A stretch of DNA of 64,000 nt from Tubiluchus corallicola (Eukaryota > Priapulida > Priapulimorpha > Priapulimorphida > Tubiluchidae): the NCBI GenBank assembly GCA_030141605.1, contig JAQGDQ010000012.1, positions 436,001-500,000 on the forward strand, written 5' to 3'. Both the position numbers and the translations under genes were made by a program. Shown one piece after another: positions 33,389 through 47,000 of this stretch (positions are counted from its first letter, which is position 1; every line of letters starts with the position of its first letter). A model generated the notes under the pieces. The model was not told the origin of the DNA, made no database searches, and worked only from the letters and a program-made list of their open reading frames with translations.

Positions 33389-36300
33389 CTGTAAGAAACT
33401 AATAGTGTATAATAACATACAGTGTAAATTTTTATGTGTAGCAAACTAAAGTAGCTATAATCTCATTTGGAGTATGTCTTGGTGATAAAGTAATCCTCAG
33501 CCTCAGTACTACGTTCACCTTAGTACTTTTTATTACTCTTAGTTACGCATTTGTTCACACAGTGTAATGTACCAGCTATAATGGTTAATGGAGACCTAAC
33601 AGCAGATCGACGTATTTATACAACAAATTAAAAAAGTCAGCAACCCAAGTGAAGGGTATAGCAGTCATCAATAGGGCAAAAATGTAATTGACCTCACATG
33701 TCTAAAATAGCAGTGTTATTTTGTCGATATAGAATTGCTGTTGGGTATGCAGCTGGAAATATTACAGTTTTCGAGAATGCATCAAAACAAGAGTGAACAT
33801 TAAATAAGGTAGGATCTAAGACATTCAAACACGACTTCCGATTGTACGTATTTTTTCGTTTATAATGATGATATGTACTGGACAAGCAAGTAAAAACTAA
33901 CGGGCTTCTTATTTTAACGTTATAGTAATCAACAAAAAACTTTTCTATGGCCTAATTAAAATAAAAATCAATTTTTATGCAACTCTTACAACTCAATTTT
34001 GAACATTAATTGAATTAATAATAATAATTACCAAGAACTAAGATAAGTGAGTGCACAACGAACTCCAAAAACTCATAATTGATGATCGTAATTCGCGTCG
34101 TAACCTGGGGCGATGGGCTTAACTAGCGTGAGTAAATCGCCGTGACGTTGCATCGTATGACGTCATTTAAGCTAAACAATAAACATTACTATAACAAGCC
34201 GGATTGAATTAATGACTACATAGAGTTTCTGTCTGTTACGTAATTGTCTGATGTTAATCAATAGATGTTTGATAATGATAACGTCGATAGGTATATACCA
34301 TAGCTATATGCAACCGTACGTAGCTTGATACCTTTTATGTGTTTCTGAAGAATGACGCCTTAGTGACCATGACCTTATGTAATTATATTAAAGTATATAC
34401 ATTAAGAGATTCTATTATGTAATTATGTTTTGTTATACTCACTGATATTTATATATGTGTATGCATATATATTTGTATACATAAAAAACGGATGTCCTGA
34501 CGACACTATGAAAACATTTCATTTCGGTACACGTACAACGTTAATTTAATTAACGTTTAAGAATGACGTTACCTAGTTGGAACACGAAAGGCGGGCTAAC
34601 CACCATAACAGTTTTCGGAACACCTGATAATTCGCGATACAAAATCTCGTAAAAACCTTTTAACACTATGTAAAGCCATTAAATGATGAACTGAAAAACG
34701 TCATATGAGTCGTTTTGGAAAGCCTAAATGAAGCCATGAGACTACTTTATAAGATGCACATTTTCAATGCATATTCCACTGAAAAAAATCGCATTTATGT
34801 TCTAAATTTACAACATATAGAAAACGGTGCAATTATATTATTTTGGAGTTAGCTTACACTTAGGATAATTGTGACGCTACATAAAATGAGCCAATAATCG
34901 AACACGAACGGCTCCCGAAGAATTGGTCTTACTGTAATTTTGCTGCAGTTTGGCCGGTTGGGTATTGGTTTTGCTTGATACGTATATGTAGTAGTAGCAA
35001 CTGCGTTAAATACCCGTGGTGTATAAGGAAATGCTGGTGGTGTGTCTCCTTAACTTTTTAGCTAGTTACTGTAGTATGTATACGATTCAGAAGTACTTGC
35101 GTGTGTATTTTTGTCTTATTGTTTCGATTTTTTTCTAAACAAAAATAATGCAATAAAAATGGCTCGCCTCTTAATCTAGAAAAGTACCTGAAAATCGTTT
35201 CGTTTTCTTAGCGGATGTAATTAACACGCCGAGACATCCTGGTTTTCCTACATTATTTTTTTGGTAAAGGCAAGGCTTGCATGCAGGAGTTTGAGCACAG
35301 GAATCAAGACATTCGATATTGTATTCTGACATTTCCTCACAGAAAACGCGAAAGTTAAATAGCGATATCGTAACACAGAGTAGCTGTGCAGAGCGTTAAA
35401 CGCCTAAATTTGTTTTAGCTCAGCTTAGGTCAAATGCATGTTTGTTTTTACTACCAAGTATGTTAGACTGACGGCATCAATGTTTTTTTTTGGCAAAGCC
35501 TGAGTGTATGGCCCGTGTAACAATGATTTTCACATAAAACCCAAATAAGAGAAAATAAAAAACCGTTTTTAAAGTAAAATATCTTTGCTGACTCATATCT
35601 GCCGTTAAACAATTAACAACTGTCAAAATTTCAGAATCTTGATAAAAATCAACCATTTCTATTTACAAAGTTACAACAGAGCATGTTCCTCTTATATGGA
35701 TTACTCTCAAGAAAGTGCTTACAGCGTGTTAATTTGTGAGATCACCTTGAAGACTGCTCGTGTAAGCAATGTATTTGAATTTGTTTGGTTAGTGTGATGA
35801 ACAAGTAGCGGTTGGGGTCTAGAACAGCTAACATATTAACCTGCTATTGCGTGATTCTGTTATTATCCCTGCAGAAGGGGTAGGGTACTGTATTTTTTCA
35901 AGCATTTGGGAGAGCATTATCAAATTACAGCCCAATTAATGCAAGCAACTCTTTTAATAGCCTGGTAAACTATACTTAAGTTTTCTTGTTAGTATATATT
36001 ACTAGTTCGGAATGCGAAGCTTTGGATAAGTCGTTTATTTAATTTTTTATCATGATAGGCAAGAGAGGTCAGCACCACTTTGTTTATGTACATTCATTGC
36101 TATTAAATGTAATATATGTCTCAAATTTATGAAAGTTAGTTCACAGATTGTAGTTATTAATATCTTGGACTATTGGACATTGAAAATCTGTAGTCATATT
36201 TTTACCTGCATTTATCACTGTGAGTTAAGATCTGCGCTGGTTTTGATTAATGCAGAAACATCGTTCTAAATGCTTAGAACACATAAACTAAGCACATAAG

Positions 36301-38013
36301 TTTTAGAAATATTATTACTATGTAATGTTTAATATTAATTTAAATATTATAAAATACAAAAGTTAGGTTGTATGATGTGAAGAGGAAATATTGAGCACAA
36401 AAAATACAAAGCTGATAAATAAACGATGATTTGGGGAGAAAAGACTCAGATAATAACTGGTATGAGCTAGACAGCATTACTATGCAAAATACAAACAATT
36501 TTGTACAATAAAAAACAAAAGAAACTGTTCAACAACTTTCTACTAACAAAAATTCTTTACCAGACATATTTTGATGCAGGTAACACACACGTTAAATTGT
36601 GACTTTAACTGTGTTTTCAAGATGCACAGTTTTATAGCTTCTGATTTACTAATCATATTTCACGCTATAAACTACAAGAAATTGTAGAAAACAAAAGCAG
36701 AATGTACAGTACTACTTAAAGAAGAATATGATGCTGTTAACAACATCTTTAATTAAAAAACAGCCCAGAGCCCAACATTACTAACCAAAGTGGAAATTTG
36801 GCACTAGATGTAATAATTACTAACAACATTATTGTACTTGAGAAAAGAAATGTATATGTACACAAACACATTTAGACAAAACAGCTATCAAATACAGAAG
36901 ACACAACTGGTCAATTAATAAGTATCATTATTAGTATTAAGTAAAAATAGCACTTTTATGCAGAGTAAACTTCTCCATTCAATTACAAATACACCTTTGT
37001 AATTATATAAAAGTGAGTTATAAGTGTGAATGCTAATAGTTAATTACTATGAGGTTGTTAGTGGATAACACATTTGTTAATAATAACATTCATACTTAAA
37101 CTAACATATGTGCTGCCTCATTTTTTATTGAAAAATGTTGGAGGCAACAAGCAGAGCAATTAGTTTTACTTATTACTTTTATGCAGTACATGGAAGAACA
37201 CCATTTTGATATGTTTCTTCATGTATATAACAGAAATTTATAATATTACATGCAGCGCAAATGCTGTAACCATTTTTGTACTCACAGAAAATACATGCAA
37301 TCTACATGTAAAACAACATTTAATTTTCAAAAAACCTAAAGCAAAAGACAACTAAATATTAAAAAAAGAACAGTTTTCAAGTCCGGGTCTGACAAAAAAA
37401 TATGTCAACTAAAAAAAGACAGCAATAATCAGAGGCAAAGTGTAATAATCATGAAAGCAGTTAATGGTAGAAAAAATTTTTAAATTAATATATAAATGCA
37501 ATAATAGTGAATATGATAAACCGATAATATGATTAAAAATAATAAATAGAAAAGCTAGATCTACTGCTTGCTTGGTCAAAATATAAAATAAATTAATGCT
37601 ACAAGCAGTAACACAAGTAATAATAATACAGTGTTGATACACAAGACAAACAAATCGTGCAAGCGGGAGTTCTTTAAGGCTTGATAATAATAATATCGAA
37701 AATGTGACAGTTTCACATTGTACCATTTGATAATTGGAGGAAGCATAAACAATAAAATGTTATGTAACTTTACTATGTACTGCTCTAGCACAAAAACGTT
37801 ATATTTTTTCAATAGTTACTTCATTAAAATTGGCAAAGATTACATGAACCGATAAAACATTACTGACTTTTCCTTAAAAACTGCAAAAAGTTCACTTTAC
37901 GCAAAAAATAACTATGTGCACAGTTATCAAGGTCAACAATATTTTTATTTTTATGCTGCAAAATGTGAAGTTTATTGCAAAAAAGATCTCCCTCTTACAC
38001 TATCCATTCAGCT
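33389..38013. other. Intergenic: promoter side of the MSP gene and 3' flank of the septin
   Basis: No convincing exon. The right part (about 37.4-38.0 kb) is likely septin 3' UTR; open frames at 37409-37812 are AT-rich noise. A perfect palindrome AACGTTAATTTAATTAACGTT lies at 34537-34557. A CRE-like octamer is listed separately. No paired transposon ends were recognised. Confidence 0.35.
34158..34165. promoter_or_regulatory. CRE-type octamer TGACGTCA
   Basis: A perfect palindromic ATF/CREB consensus about 0.78 kb upstream of the MSP-domain gene start, in a patch with more CpG than its surroundings (34080-34170). Placement fits a promoter or 5' exon region of that gene, but function is only inferred. 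Confidence 0.35.
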
Positions 38014-41000
38014 CTATTTCTTTTTCTTGCCACCGAGGGAACTGCTGGAGCTGTTTGTCTGCTCAGTGGTTATCTTATGTCGGTTGAATGCAGCGATTTC
38101 TTCATCCAAAAGCCGTTTCTTATCCTCCAAACGTTTTTTGTCATCAGCATGCTGCTTTTTCAAATTATCAAACTTTGCGTGCAACTGAAATTAGAATACG
38201 ATAAGTTAACTCTTTCAAAAGCATCAAACAATGATTTAAATTGTGCTTATCTAAAAACATTACAATGAAGTTTTTCACAAATTTGTAAAATTACATTTTT
38301 TTTTGTTAGAGTTATTAATAATCCTGACTTAAGAACTTCAAACACATTTAACTGCTAAAATGAAAATAAGATGCTCCATGATAAACAACATTTTAACATA
38401 TTGTTATTAAAACGTTAATTGATGACTCGATGACATACTATTAAGTTTATACAGAAAAAACTAAACACAAGGTACATAATTAACTTACAAACTGCAATAC
38501 AATTTCAGCATTTCAGTGGTTTATCTTAGCCAGTTAGCCTTGAAAATGAAGCAGCTCTGATCTTGCCATGAACATCAACGCTAAGAAGGCCTTGAGGTTG
38601 AATGCCGTATTCCGGCTTGCAGAGTGCCAAATATACAAAATGAGATCTGAGACTGCAGAACACTGAATCACACTCAGTTCAGCTGCTAAGCATCGGAATA
38701 GAGACCTACTTCTGTAATACAAAAAGTACTTACACTTTTCTCAGCTTCTTTCAGTTCAGCCTCCTTGTCTTTGACCTTTTGCACAAACTTCTGTCTCATC
38801 TCCTCTTCCTGGTGTGAAAGAGCATCCAAATCCTAAAGAAAATGAGCCTTCAACGTTATTCATCTCTAGACATTAACCAACTTGATATTAACTTTATACG
38901 TTGCTTTCATCCAACGGTATTATTACAATTTTGTAATCTTACATATTATCCTTACTATTAAACACAGCAAGAATAATTGCAAATAGATTATTACATGTCG
39001 TTTCTGATCAACCAGTTCGGTAATATTAGTGTCCGAATCCTGGAATCCCATCTCAGCCAATCGAAAACGTCGATACAGCTCGTAGTGGCGAGTGTGGGTT
39101 GTATCACGCAGGTCCTCCATGTTGGTTCTGATGAGCATCTCCCGCAGCTTGACAAAATCGCAATGCCCTTCATTCTCAACTAAAAATACAAAGGTTACAT
39201 ACAACTGCCATGGCTATTAAAAAATAATGAGTCATTTCCAGGAATAGCCATTACATCATACTACAGTTTGACCCAATTAACCGACTGAACCTATTAATCG
39301 ATGGGTGTAACATTACTGCTAGAAAAATATGAGTCACCAGCTTAGTATGCAGTGAAAAGACTTTTAATGAATTTTAGAAACGAACTAATGCTTAGATTTC
39401 TTTGTGCAGTTAAAAAATTTAAAAAAAACATTTTAAAACATTGATTTATATAAGTGAATTTCATATATAAGTATACTTTATTAACTCACACAAGCCTGTT
39501 TATTTGCAAAAATTACTATAGTAGTTTATTAATGGCTGTAAGTATGTGATTTTCTTAATGGTGTGTGTGTGTGTCTGTGTGTGTGTGTATGCTTGCATGT
39601 GTGCATCTTCGTCACTATGCATGGTTCAGCTAATTGCACCCGGAGAGCCATTTTTGATTGTGCGTGGGACTAACCACTTGGGCCCGATTCTTTAAATGGG
39701 TCCAAAAATTAGGTAAGCGAGTGAAGCATCGAGGTGACCACTAGTAGTACAAAATTTAATGCACAGCTCAAAAATCTTGTGCACAATTCATTTTTGACTA
39801 AAGACAAAAATTACATAAAAAATTTGTGAAAAAATGATTTTAGTGTTAACAAAACAGATTTACAATTTTTTCTCGGAATTTCCAGAAACAAATAGAGCAA
39901 GGAACTTCCAGAACTCAGAACAAGTTACAACCACATGACCTTTCACGTAGTGTTAACAAAATATGTTATATTAACATAATTTATTAGACGTTTTTGCGGC
40001 CTTAGAGATAAGCATAAAAATGTTTTGTAGCACATTCCCGAAATAATAGCAACATTTTAAACACGGCTTAGATTAGATTATGCATAGTTCACCTACACAA
40101 CAAACAAGTGGTGCACCAGTACAGTGCAAATAATAACTTAAATCTCATAAAATAATCAGCTCTTTAGCACACAAACATACTGAAAAAAGAACTGTACATT
40201 CAAAATAAATGCAACTGATGTATAATTAAAAATATAATCTACCTTGCACAGTTCCCCAAGGATATTCCCTGGCTCTCATCATCTTACTGCCAACTTTAAT
40301 CATGTCATTGCTACCAACCACTGCAAATGGAATCTGGGCCTACAAGCAAAAAATTCTAAACACATGAATACTATTGACGGTAAATGCCCATAATTCAAAT
40401 TTAACCAAAACCTGAAAGACGGGAAAAGTTGGAACACATAGTCTGAACTTTGGACTGCCAATCACAGGGAGACACGGCGGCCTAGCAGTTATGGCATGGG
40501 CTTCTAAGCCGAGGCCTCTGATTCAAATGCAGGCTGTCTCAACTTTTCACGTTTCCTGTTTTTTGAAACTTGGTATCAAAATTCAACTAACTGTGGGTTT
40601 ATACCATCATTAATGTTAATCTTTAAGATTATAAATATTGGCATGAACACCATTTTTGCTGATACTCTGGTAGTCAAATTAAAAAAAACTTCAAAATCTA
40701 ATAAGCACAATTGCACTGGTACGACAAACGAAGAAACTATGAACAACAACAATTACAACACAGTGTTCGATTATACTAAATGTACCATTTTTGGATTTAT
40801 ATACTGAATAGTGAAATATAATGACAACCAATTGGTGTTTTCCAAAAGTACATCACAAATTTCATACATTCATTGTCTGGTTAACTTCAGAAACTGTTTC
40901 ATCATCAGTGGGGAACTGATAAATCTGTACACCATTGCTCACTAGCTCACTCATCACCTGTTAAAAAATCCAATATTAAATACATAAATAACAGACATGC

Positions 41001-44000
41001 AAACACTGTTATACAAATGCTAAAAACTACTTAAAAATAGTATGTAATCTTAACAGCAACTGAATCATTGAGAGTTACCTAATTATTGTTATCTTTCAAT
41101 ACATATTTGGAAAATTCTTCAGGCTGCCTGTGATTGTAAATTTTTAATGGGTATCATACAATTTGCTTGGATACCACAAATGCTGACAACTTTCTTTTTT
41201 AATTAATAACAAAAATTATTATTCATGATACTAACAACTGATACTAAACCAATTTCATTATACAAAATTTTAGATAAATAAAAGATTAATAATAATATAA
41301 TAATAATAATTTCGGAAAATGATCATGATCATTTTGCAAGTCATCGTGTTATCGTGGCTACTTAGTTGAATATAATGAGTTTTTGTCAATTAAATTGTCA
41401 AAATTTTCTAACAACTGACAACAGTAATAAGGGGAAATTTTTTTAGTAACCTAACTTGAAAAGCAGACAGGCAGAAGCTTAATGTCCAGTGAGGACTCGA
41501 CATTGCCTTTAGAGTTTCAAAATTAATGCTTAAAAATAAAGAACAACTTCCGTTCATTAATCACTAGTCGTCTTAGATTTCTACATCACTGTTGTGATGC
41601 TAATTCACTTCAATAACTGAAAATACAAGAAAAAGCGAATGACAATCAATGTATCTGTCATGTTAGATTAGCGTAGGCCTACCTTGATTTTGAATTTCTG
41701 CAATTCATTTTTTGTAATGGTGTCGGCTTTTGCAACTATGGGAATGATGTTAACTTTACTGTCCAGTTTCTTCATGCAAACTAAGTCAATGGCTTTCAAG
41801 CTAAAAAACAAAGATAGCAATTGAACCCGAGACTCCTTTTTTAATGTGCCAAAATGTCTATACCTTTACCTACTGAGTTACTGAAATTAACTCAGAACAT
41901 TCCTCGACTAAATCATCTCATGAGTCTGCTTTCATAAAATAATGATAAAGATTGGGAAACTGAAAGTGACTGATCAATTATTTAGCTTATTAAATCATTA
42001 TATTAGTTCATCAAATTTATCAGTTATTTAGATCATTGGTTGTTGTTAATGATACTTAACAAAAAAGTGAAGTGAAAACAAATGATATTTAATAAAAAAC
42101 TCAAGTAAAAACAATGAAAAGGGCATAAAAACTGCATTCATATCAGGGTAACAAATAAATCAAAAAATAGCAAGCAATGTTAAGCAATGCCAATGGTTCA
42201 GTACACACAGGATTATCTTTACTAATTCACTGGGGATTCCCGTTGTGCCGCAGCCATCCACTTAAGCAAAGTCTGTATTAAGTGCTGTAATCTGGGTTCC
42301 AAAGTGCTAAACTATATGCAAAGGAAATTACGAAACTCTACAGAACTGACTCCATGATTAGTACTTACGAATGTCCAGTTGGTGCAATAAAGTACAGACA
42401 AGCATGAATACGGCTATCGTGGCATGTGTGGAGAGAACGCTTAATCTTCATCTCCTCTTGCAGGAAGTGTTCAAATTGTGTATCGATGTAATCGACAATT
42501 GCTTTGAAACTGAAAAAATAAAGGTTACCAACTTCTTATAAAAAAAGAGTTTATTGTAGGTAACCTTATCAAGGCATTTTCTGGGTGATGTTTAATTGCT
42601 GCCCAAAAAAGAAAACAATTTATAAAAACAAAGAGAAAAGTTCTTTTTCTGAAATTACTGAGCACTACAAACGTTCTACTGTATATAATTATTACTGTTC
42701 TCAATAATGACAGTGTTAATTAATCCCTGTTTGCACTTCCAGCTTAGCTTATAATTACTCACACATGAAAAATTACAGGTCACCACACAATTTAAACAGA
42801 CCTAAGAACTGACTTCCTTGTTGCTATCATTTGTTTAACCATTTCAGAAAAAAATTAAATTTCGAACATCTCTAAGAATTATGGCATGGACTTTTGCAAT
42901 ACATAGCTGACAAGCAATTAATAACAACTACTTTTGTTCTTATCGGTGGCTTACATGTTAAGTAAATGAATATTTTAGGAATGTAAAATGAATGCACTGA
43001 TTTCTTCCAATTTTCAGTGTGTAAGGTGCTCACTGCACTGTTACAGCAGTCATGTTTTTTGGGAACACAGGGAGCTTTAACATGCTGAAATGATGAAATC
43101 ATCACTATTTACATGCCAATATAATGAATATCACACCAGTATTTGGATAATATCTTAGCCAATATCTCGCCACTTTCTGATAGATGCAGAACAAAAACTC
43201 CCGACTTATTTTTAATAAGATGGAGGAAACATTCATTGTAATAAATCTACCAATACTGTAACTCTCTATCTCTTAACTGCTATTAGTATTAGTAAGTGAC
43301 ACAAACATCTCTACACATGCCGGCTTCTTGTGAATTTATTTATAAAAGCATGAGTCGTTTTCTTCACATAGCGAGTGATACTCAGCTACAGTAAATGAGT
43401 CATTCAAACAAACCAGAAACCACACGTGGTTTTACTAGTGTGCAAGCATCATACAGTAATATGACTAAACATGTCAAAACTGCCAGTGATTAATGCAAGC
43501 AGCTGCTAAACATAAATTGTCGAAAATGATTAGAAAAAAGAAGAAAATATAAGAAGGCTTGCTTGTGCATTTTATGGATAAAGACTTTTGCATGAAAACA
43601 CAAACTTGGAACAATTCATTTTAAGATGCACTATAAAAATTGCATCACAGACTCTATAGGACCACATAAAAAATCAAGCACAAAAAACAAGACCAAACTA
43701 GCAAAAAAGCACTAAAACGACTAGATCTACTGAAATGCAAACTGTCAGACATACCAAAGACTCCCCACCCCCATTAAATAAGCAAAATAACTTGCACAAT
43801 ATAGTTTGTGAAAGATGTAAACTAATCAACATGTTACAGTCAGTCTAACCTGTCTTCTTTGTTGATCTGGTCTCCATACCCGACAGTCTCTATGACCGTC
43901 AACTTCAGTCTCACATTGCTCTCCTGCAATTCATAGGTGTTGGATTTCAGCTTCACACCCGGGAGGTCGTGTGTGGAGGGAGTGGAGTCAAAAGTAGTGT

Positions 44001-47000
44001 TAAATAAAGTGTCCAGGAGTGTACTCTTCCCAAGGCCAGTTTCTCCTATTCAAAGATACGTGTGTACTAGAATAGTTACTTGAGCTCATGAATGTAAATT
44101 ACACAATACCTATTCTATTCTAACGTATCAAACTTAATTGTGTAAAGATAAAACTATTAATAGAGTTCTAAATATACAGCCACTGGTTTAAAAATAATCA
44201 AAGTATATAAAACTTGTAAGTCTATTTTTAAGCACATGTATTGCGATGTCGTATCTAGTTATCTTGTGCAAATTACTAGGGCACTGTTTGAAAGCTGTCA
44301 GATCACAGTTTAAAGAAATGCTTGAGGCAACATCACATGAAATTCACTTTTAGATGCCTGTAGACAGTAATAGACTAGTAAAATATAGGACACAACACCA
44401 GTTCAAATGCAGTTCACTTAACATGTGCTACTCTTGCCCCAGATAATTTTTTAACTAAGGATAAAAGGTACACTTTTTACATATATCTTACACGTGGGAA
44501 AATCATTAACAAGTTGCAAATTTCTTTGCTAAAGTTAAAAGTGTGATACCGCCATCATGTAGGCACATGAAAAATGTGGAAGCTTGAAGTAAGATCGTTA
44601 AATGGTCACACAACCATTACTCTCTGCAGCAAAAGATGTCGACCAAAAATTTAATGATAGTTCGTTAACTAATTAATTATAGTTGCTTTAGGTGTGTCAG
44701 CGACAAGTGTGTGAAGGACATACATGATGATTTATCAAGAAACACCAGGGAGTTATGAGAAACACATAACAGAACTCCAAAAAGTCAGTTCTTTGACTAT
44801 GTTGTTGGCTTTTTGGTAGCATTTCAAAAAGCGCAGGAAAAGCAATACATTTCTTGGCTAAACATACTAGTTACCAGTCACTAAATAACTCAAGAAGTAT
44901 TTAGGTACACTGACATTTTTTAGTTTAAATCTCGTGTATTCGAGCTAAATGAAGTTTCTAAGCATTCCATTCTACATACTAGAATGCTATTCCTTGGCAC
45001 TTTTTGCACAAATTACTACTTTATTATGTCAGGTACTCTTGAAAAATTGTCATTCTTATTTGCTTTCATGACAAAGCATTTCAGTAGCAAATGGATTACT
45101 CAGACATTATAAAATAAAATTATCAACTAATTAGCACAGCTAATTCATTGTAGCTACTTATTACATTATTTTTCACCAGTTTCCAGTCTACTTGTGAATT
45201 TAAATTTAACAAATATGTTAAATTAGTATTAGGTAAGCAGAAAATGAAACATTTTAGCTCCCCAGGAACTTATAGGTAAATTTAATTCATGTGAAATTTG
45301 CAACTACTAGTAAGTGTTAAAACTATTACAAGGTTTTTCATATATTTAGCAGAGCAAAAAATGTCTATCGACCTATTATTAATAAAAAACATATTATGGT
45401 AAACAAAAATAGACAAATTAAGATCAGGTTAACTTGTAGCTTTGGAAATGAACAACTCAAGGTAAACCTCTTTCCAATGTTTGATTTTTGTCTACTACCA
45501 TAAATTATTAGTTCAACTTATCTTGTTGTTGCTGGAGCAAAACATTATTATGCTAAATGAATTGTAGTGACATGAGGTGGAAAAATCATAGTAACATGTA
45601 CAACAAACTATTGATGCCAATTTATCATGTAATTTAGCACCACGATTTGGTCTTGGGCAGTGAGATCACTTTGCTTGGTTTACTTGCCTAAAGAAGATGC
45701 TTGCAGAACCACTCTCTCGGAGGTCAGCAGGTTCTGACACTACAGTGCTGAACCAATAGCTAGCAATAATTTTCCAGTAGCACTGAAATCATCACAAGCT
45801 CAACTTCTAATTCTCACATAAGTATTTGAGGACTAAATTGGGAATTAGATTAAACTGTATTTTCAAGTTTATTTAGTTAAGACTTTACTAGTACAAGTTT
45901 AGTGATTCATTTACAACCTTAGTGCAAAAGTCTTAACACAGGCTTGCTTTAATTGCTTAGTGATAAAAATAACTAAAGATCATTTCTAAGATAACAATAG
46001 TAACATGCTGCATTTTCCTGCTTTGTTGTTTATATACTTGTCTAACAAGTGTGTTGGTTGAGAAACTGGCATAAAGCGGCCCATGAAAAACGGCTTGGCA
46101 CAAATTTAAATGTAATTACGACATAAGCGACTATTACATTAACACAATTTTCAAATCTATTTTATGATCAGTATGCACCACAGTACTTCGTCATATCAAA
46201 GAAAATTTATCCATAAGTACGAAATGAGCGTAGCACAGAGTGTATTTAAGCATGGAGCACTAGGTCTCTACCCTCATCCATTTGATAATCATGTCTGATG
46301 GAATAGTAATGCGACATGCAGAGCACAATGCAAACAGATACAGTAATATTAAAAAATAGTAACCAATGTGTAAATAATTAGTATACATAATGTTTGTTTA
46401 GTAGTCATTATGATATAGATGCCAGAGTTCTCTGAGTTTTCACTCATTCACAAATAAATATAATTTTCAGTGATATCTCTTAAAACCAATAGACTCATAG
46501 AGGAAGGCAGGATGATTTTTCATATACTACCCAATTTTAAAGTCTGGTAAAAAATATACATTTTGACACAATTAATACTGCAAAAGCGTTTCTGATAATT
46601 ATAATTAAATAATAGATTAAAATCATTATTAATGGCAAGCAAGCATCGCTACTGATGACATCACAAACTAACATAATTTTCAACGGCAAAGATATTCCAC
46701 GAGCGTCTTACATATGTTTGCGAAAGCAAAAATTGAAGTACAGTGCTTCTGTAAGTGATTCAGCATGTTGTACTAAAACTCTAGAGGCAAGTTTTAAGAT
46801 AAAAATTCAAATTGCATGAGCTGTTGAACGTGCGTAGTTCATCATAAACTACCGTATATACGTGTGTACAAGTCGATGTGCAATTTAAGACTAAAAGTTG
46901 CATTATTTCATATATTACCTGTGTACAAGTCGACCATAAAATACTAAGATCTTCCAGAGTAAATGATGTCAACAATGGTCGAGTAATAAATCAATAGCCT

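Noticed and set aside
37409-37812. Overlapping minus-strand open frames downstream of the septin stop
   Set aside because: AT-rich, hydrophobic by composition, overlapping in two frames, and placed in the probable septin 3' UTR.
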